From assembly GCA_023261405.1 (NCBI GenBank), contig JAHFOZ010000159.1, positions 1 to 7,204 of the forward strand: a DNA stretch of 7,204 nucleotides, in the 5' to 3' direction. This document shows, in pieces, positions 5,898 to 7,204 of this stretch; position 1 is the first letter of the stretch; each line of letters begins with the position of its first letter. The DNA comes from Planctomycetota bacterium. Lineage in GTDB: Bacteria; Planctomycetota; MHYJ01; JACPRB01. A program made the position numbers and the translations under genes. Under the pieces are notes generated by a model, which saw nothing but the letters and a program-made list of their open reading frames with translations, was not told the origin of the DNA and ran no database searches.

Positions 5898-5917
5898 GGA
5901 TATTGTAGCCCATATCC
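5898..5917 (-). promoter_or_regulatory. Candidate glnB promoter -10 box within an inverted repeat
   Basis: GGATAT-N8-ATATCC (5898-5903 and 5912-5917) is a perfect 6+6 inverted repeat. On the minus strand it contains TACAAT (5907-5902), a five-of-six match to the -10 consensus. A start near 5895 would leave a leader of about 27 nt with the AGGAGG site. The -35 region 17 nt upstream (GCGAAA) is a poor match, which fits a promoter needing an activator or one whose repressor binds the inverted repeat. No sigma54 -24/-12 pattern was found. Promoter function is an inference. Confidence 0.45.
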
Positions 5918-5991
5918 GGGGGTTTTTCGCGCGCGCGGATAGTGCTGAAACCCTCCGGCAGGCGGGGCGGTAGACTCCAATGGAGGTGACT

Positions 5992-6813
5992 ATGGCTCGG
6001 TGGACGGCGGGTGTTCTGGGGATGCTCTCGGTCGCGCTGGCGGTGGCGGCGGTGGTCCAGTCGCGTTCCCTGCGCGAGACCCGCGAGGAACTGGACGCCG
6101 TGCGCGCCAAGGTGGAGAAGATGGAGGCGCGGCAGAAGGACGCCGGACCGGCCCACAAGGCGCTCCAGGAGCTGCGGGAGGAGATCGCCCGGGTGGACCG
6201 GAAGGCCGAGGCGCGCCCGCTGGCCGCTGCGGCGGACGCCGCGGGTAAGCCCGGGGCGCTGCCCACGCTGGTGACCGAGGAGGACATCCGGAAGATCGTG
6301 GACGAGGCGATCGCCCAGAAGGTGGAGGACAAGGTCGAGGAGAAAGTGAAGGCCAAGGGCGGCGGGGGCCTGGGGGACCGGAAGATGCCGCTCCACGACA
6401 TGGCGAAGGAACTGGCCCTCGACCCGGCGGTGCAGGCCAAGGTGGCCGACATCGCGAACGTCGCCAAGAAGGACATCTTCACGATCATCAGCACCCCGAG
6501 GGCGGACGGGACCTGCGTGACCGACGAGCTGATCGAGGTGATGCTCAAGGGGGACGCGCCCGCGATGCAGCAGCTCTTCGCCAAGCTGCTCACGGAGAAG
6601 ATTCCTGGGACGGACACAACCTACTTCGCGGGGGCGGAGAACGTGAAGCAGAAGGCCCACCAGCAGCTCCAGCTGACGATGGGCGCGGAGTCCTACGCGC
6701 GCTACAAGCACATGCAGGTGCACCCCAACGACATCCAGACCGGCTACGACCCCTTCGCCGAGTACATCACCCAGAAGGGGATCGACCCCGCCAAGTTCGG
6801 CAAGCCCAAGTAG
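5992..6813 (+). CDS. Membrane-anchored coiled-coil protein of unknown function
   Basis: I do not recognise a named family. The 273-residue product has a short N-terminus (MARW), one hydrophobic segment (about residues 5-23) acting as a signal anchor or uncleaved signal, and a charged heptad-rich coiled coil (about 25-75). A low-complexity Ala/Gly/Pro linker (about 76-92) leads to a second charged helix (about 95-122), a Gly-rich hinge (GGGG, 123-126) and a mostly helical domain (about 130-273). The last domain has conserved-looking stretches such as IISTPRADGTCVTDEL (166-180) and QTGYDPFAEYI (249-259). It should be exported or periplasm-facing. ATG at 5992 is chosen over the in-frame ATG at 5980 because GGAGG (5982-5986) lies 5 nt before it. 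The gene is divergent from glnB and convergent with glnD, and an inverted repeat follows. The distant look of Spy/CpxP-type helical periplasmic proteins is only an impression. Confidence 0.85.
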   Translation: MARWTAGVLGMLSVALAVAAVVQSRSLRETREELDAVRAKVEKMEARQKDAGPAHKALQELREEIARVDRKAEARPLAAAADAAGKPGALPTLVTEEDIRKIVDEAIAQKVEDKVEEKVKAKGGGGLGDRKMPLHDMAKELALDPAVQAKVADIANVAKKDIFTIISTPRADGTCVTDELIEVMLKGDAPAMQQLFAKLLTEKIPGTDTTYFAGAENVKQKAHQQLQLTMGAESYARYKHMQVHPNDIQTGYDPFAEYITQKGIDPAKFGKPK

Positions 6814-6822
6814 TTGCATCGA

Positions 6823-6888
6823 GCCGCCATAAGACAGTCTTTCCCTTTTATGGCCAGCCCTAAAAGGGACAGACTGTTTTATGGCTGC
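6823..6888. repeat. 66-nt near-perfect inverted repeat between convergent genes
   Basis: Two 28-nt arms (6823-6850 and 6861-6888) match at 25 of 28 positions around a 10-nt loop; the imperfect pairs are at 6825/6886, 6833/6878 (G-T) and 6841/6870. The right arm contains AAAAGGGACAGACTGT. The element starts 9 nt after the stop of the coiled-coil protein and extends into the last codons of glnD. Its arm length and the GGGACAGAC core recall dispersed palindromic repeats of the REP type in environmental genomes, but copy number cannot be judged here. Confidence 0.8.
6834..6882 (+). terminator. Rho-independent terminator of the coiled-coil gene, possibly bidirectional
   Basis: The inner stem (6834-6850 with 6861-6877) has 16 of 17 pairs and is followed on the plus strand by TTTTAT. 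It lies about 20 nt after the stop at 6813, where a terminator is expected. On the minus strand the same stem is followed only by a short CTTA, so termination of glnD transcripts is possible but weaker. Confidence 0.65.
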
Positions 6889-7204
6889 GCGGCGATCGCC
6901 TGGAGGACGCGGCGGCGGACCTCCTCGAGGCGGGGCGGGTCCGTGACCTTGCCTCCCGAGGAGCGGTCGGTAAGGTAGAAGACGTCCACGATCTGGTCCA
7001 GGCGGGTGGAGATCTTGGCGGAGGAGATCGAGAGGCCCAGCTCGAAGAGCGTGCGGGTGATGTCGTAGAGGAGCCCGAGGCGGTCGTCGGCGAAGACCTC
7101 GAGGATCGTGAAGCGGTCGGAGGTGGCGTTGTCCACCTCCACCTGGGCGGGGACGCCGGAGCGGGTGGCGGCGGCCCCCCGCGGATCCGTGTGGCGCGTA
7201 GCGA
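6879..7204 (-). CDS. glnD: C-terminal ACT domain of PII uridylyltransferase/uridylyl-removing enzyme GlnD (5' part outside window)
   Basis: GlnD adds or removes UMP on PII according to glutamine, which its C-terminal ACT domains sense. The visible 107 residues form the last ACT domain: VEVDNATSDRFTILEVFADD, RLGLLYDITRTLFELGLSIS, SAKISTRLDQIVDVFYLTD and a final helix ending RRRVLQAIAAQP. The DNATS...TILEV, DRLGLLY and SAKI...VDVFY stretches are typical of GlnD rather than of other ACT proteins. The nucleotidyltransferase and HD domains would lie beyond position 7204, so activity cannot be judged. The reading frame continues past the GTG at 7142 to the window edge, so that codon is internal. 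The stop at 6881-6879 lies inside the right arm of the inverted repeat. Presence near glnB supports the assignment. Confidence 0.88.
   Translation of the reverse strand, partial: ATRHTDPRGAAATRSGVPAQVEVDNATSDRFTILEVFADDRLGLLYDITRTLFELGLSISSAKISTRLDQIVDVFYLTDRSSGGKVTDPPRLEEVRRRVLQAIAAQP

Noticed and set aside
5530..6819. A single 429-codon minus-strand frame that includes glnB
   Set aside because: The part above 5868 is antisense to the coiled-coil gene. PII has a fixed length near 112 residues and a consensus ribosome-binding site precedes the TTG at 5868.

Overview
The window is GC-rich bacterial chromosome with dense, mostly one-directional coding. Nine of ten genes lie on the minus strand and one on the plus strand. 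Lipoprotein and secretion-platform genes suggest an envelope-rich, probably Gram-negative-type bacterium. Sequence alone does not fix the phylum; a Planctomycetota-like or similar high-GC environmental lineage is only a guess. No rRNA, tRNA, CRISPR array, transposase or phage gene is visible.

Reading in the direction of minus-strand transcription (right to left), the right edge holds the C-terminal ACT domain of GlnD, the PII uridylyl-transferase/removing enzyme. A 66-nt near-perfect inverted repeat separates it from a convergent plus-strand gene for a membrane-anchored coiled-coil protein of unknown family. Next come glnB (PII), greA (transcript-cleavage factor), queF (preQ0 reductase, overlapping greA by 11 nt) and a lipoprotein with a papain-like C39 peptidase domain. 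GlnD and GlnB form a recognisable nitrogen/2-oxoglutarate signalling pair split by the unknown gene.

A 200-nt gap follows. It carries a well-formed sigma70-type promoter whose -35 box sits inside a perfect 13-nt palindrome. The promoter drives a small YtrA-type GntR repressor gene.

Downstream of the repressor are three successive, divergent genes for GspF/PilC-family inner-membrane platform proteins (T2SSF domain). The last one runs off the left edge. No ATPase, secretin or pseudopilin gene is visible here. A 45-nt imperfect hairpin built from an ACAAAGAC tandem repeat lies between the second and third platform genes.

The left half therefore looks like a repressor-controlled cluster of type II secretion/type IV pilus-like assembly platforms. 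The right half is a housekeeping group: nitrogen sensing, transcription fidelity and tRNA queuosine synthesis. Start codons were chosen by ribosome-binding sites, overlap and family length, and several differ from the longest open frame.
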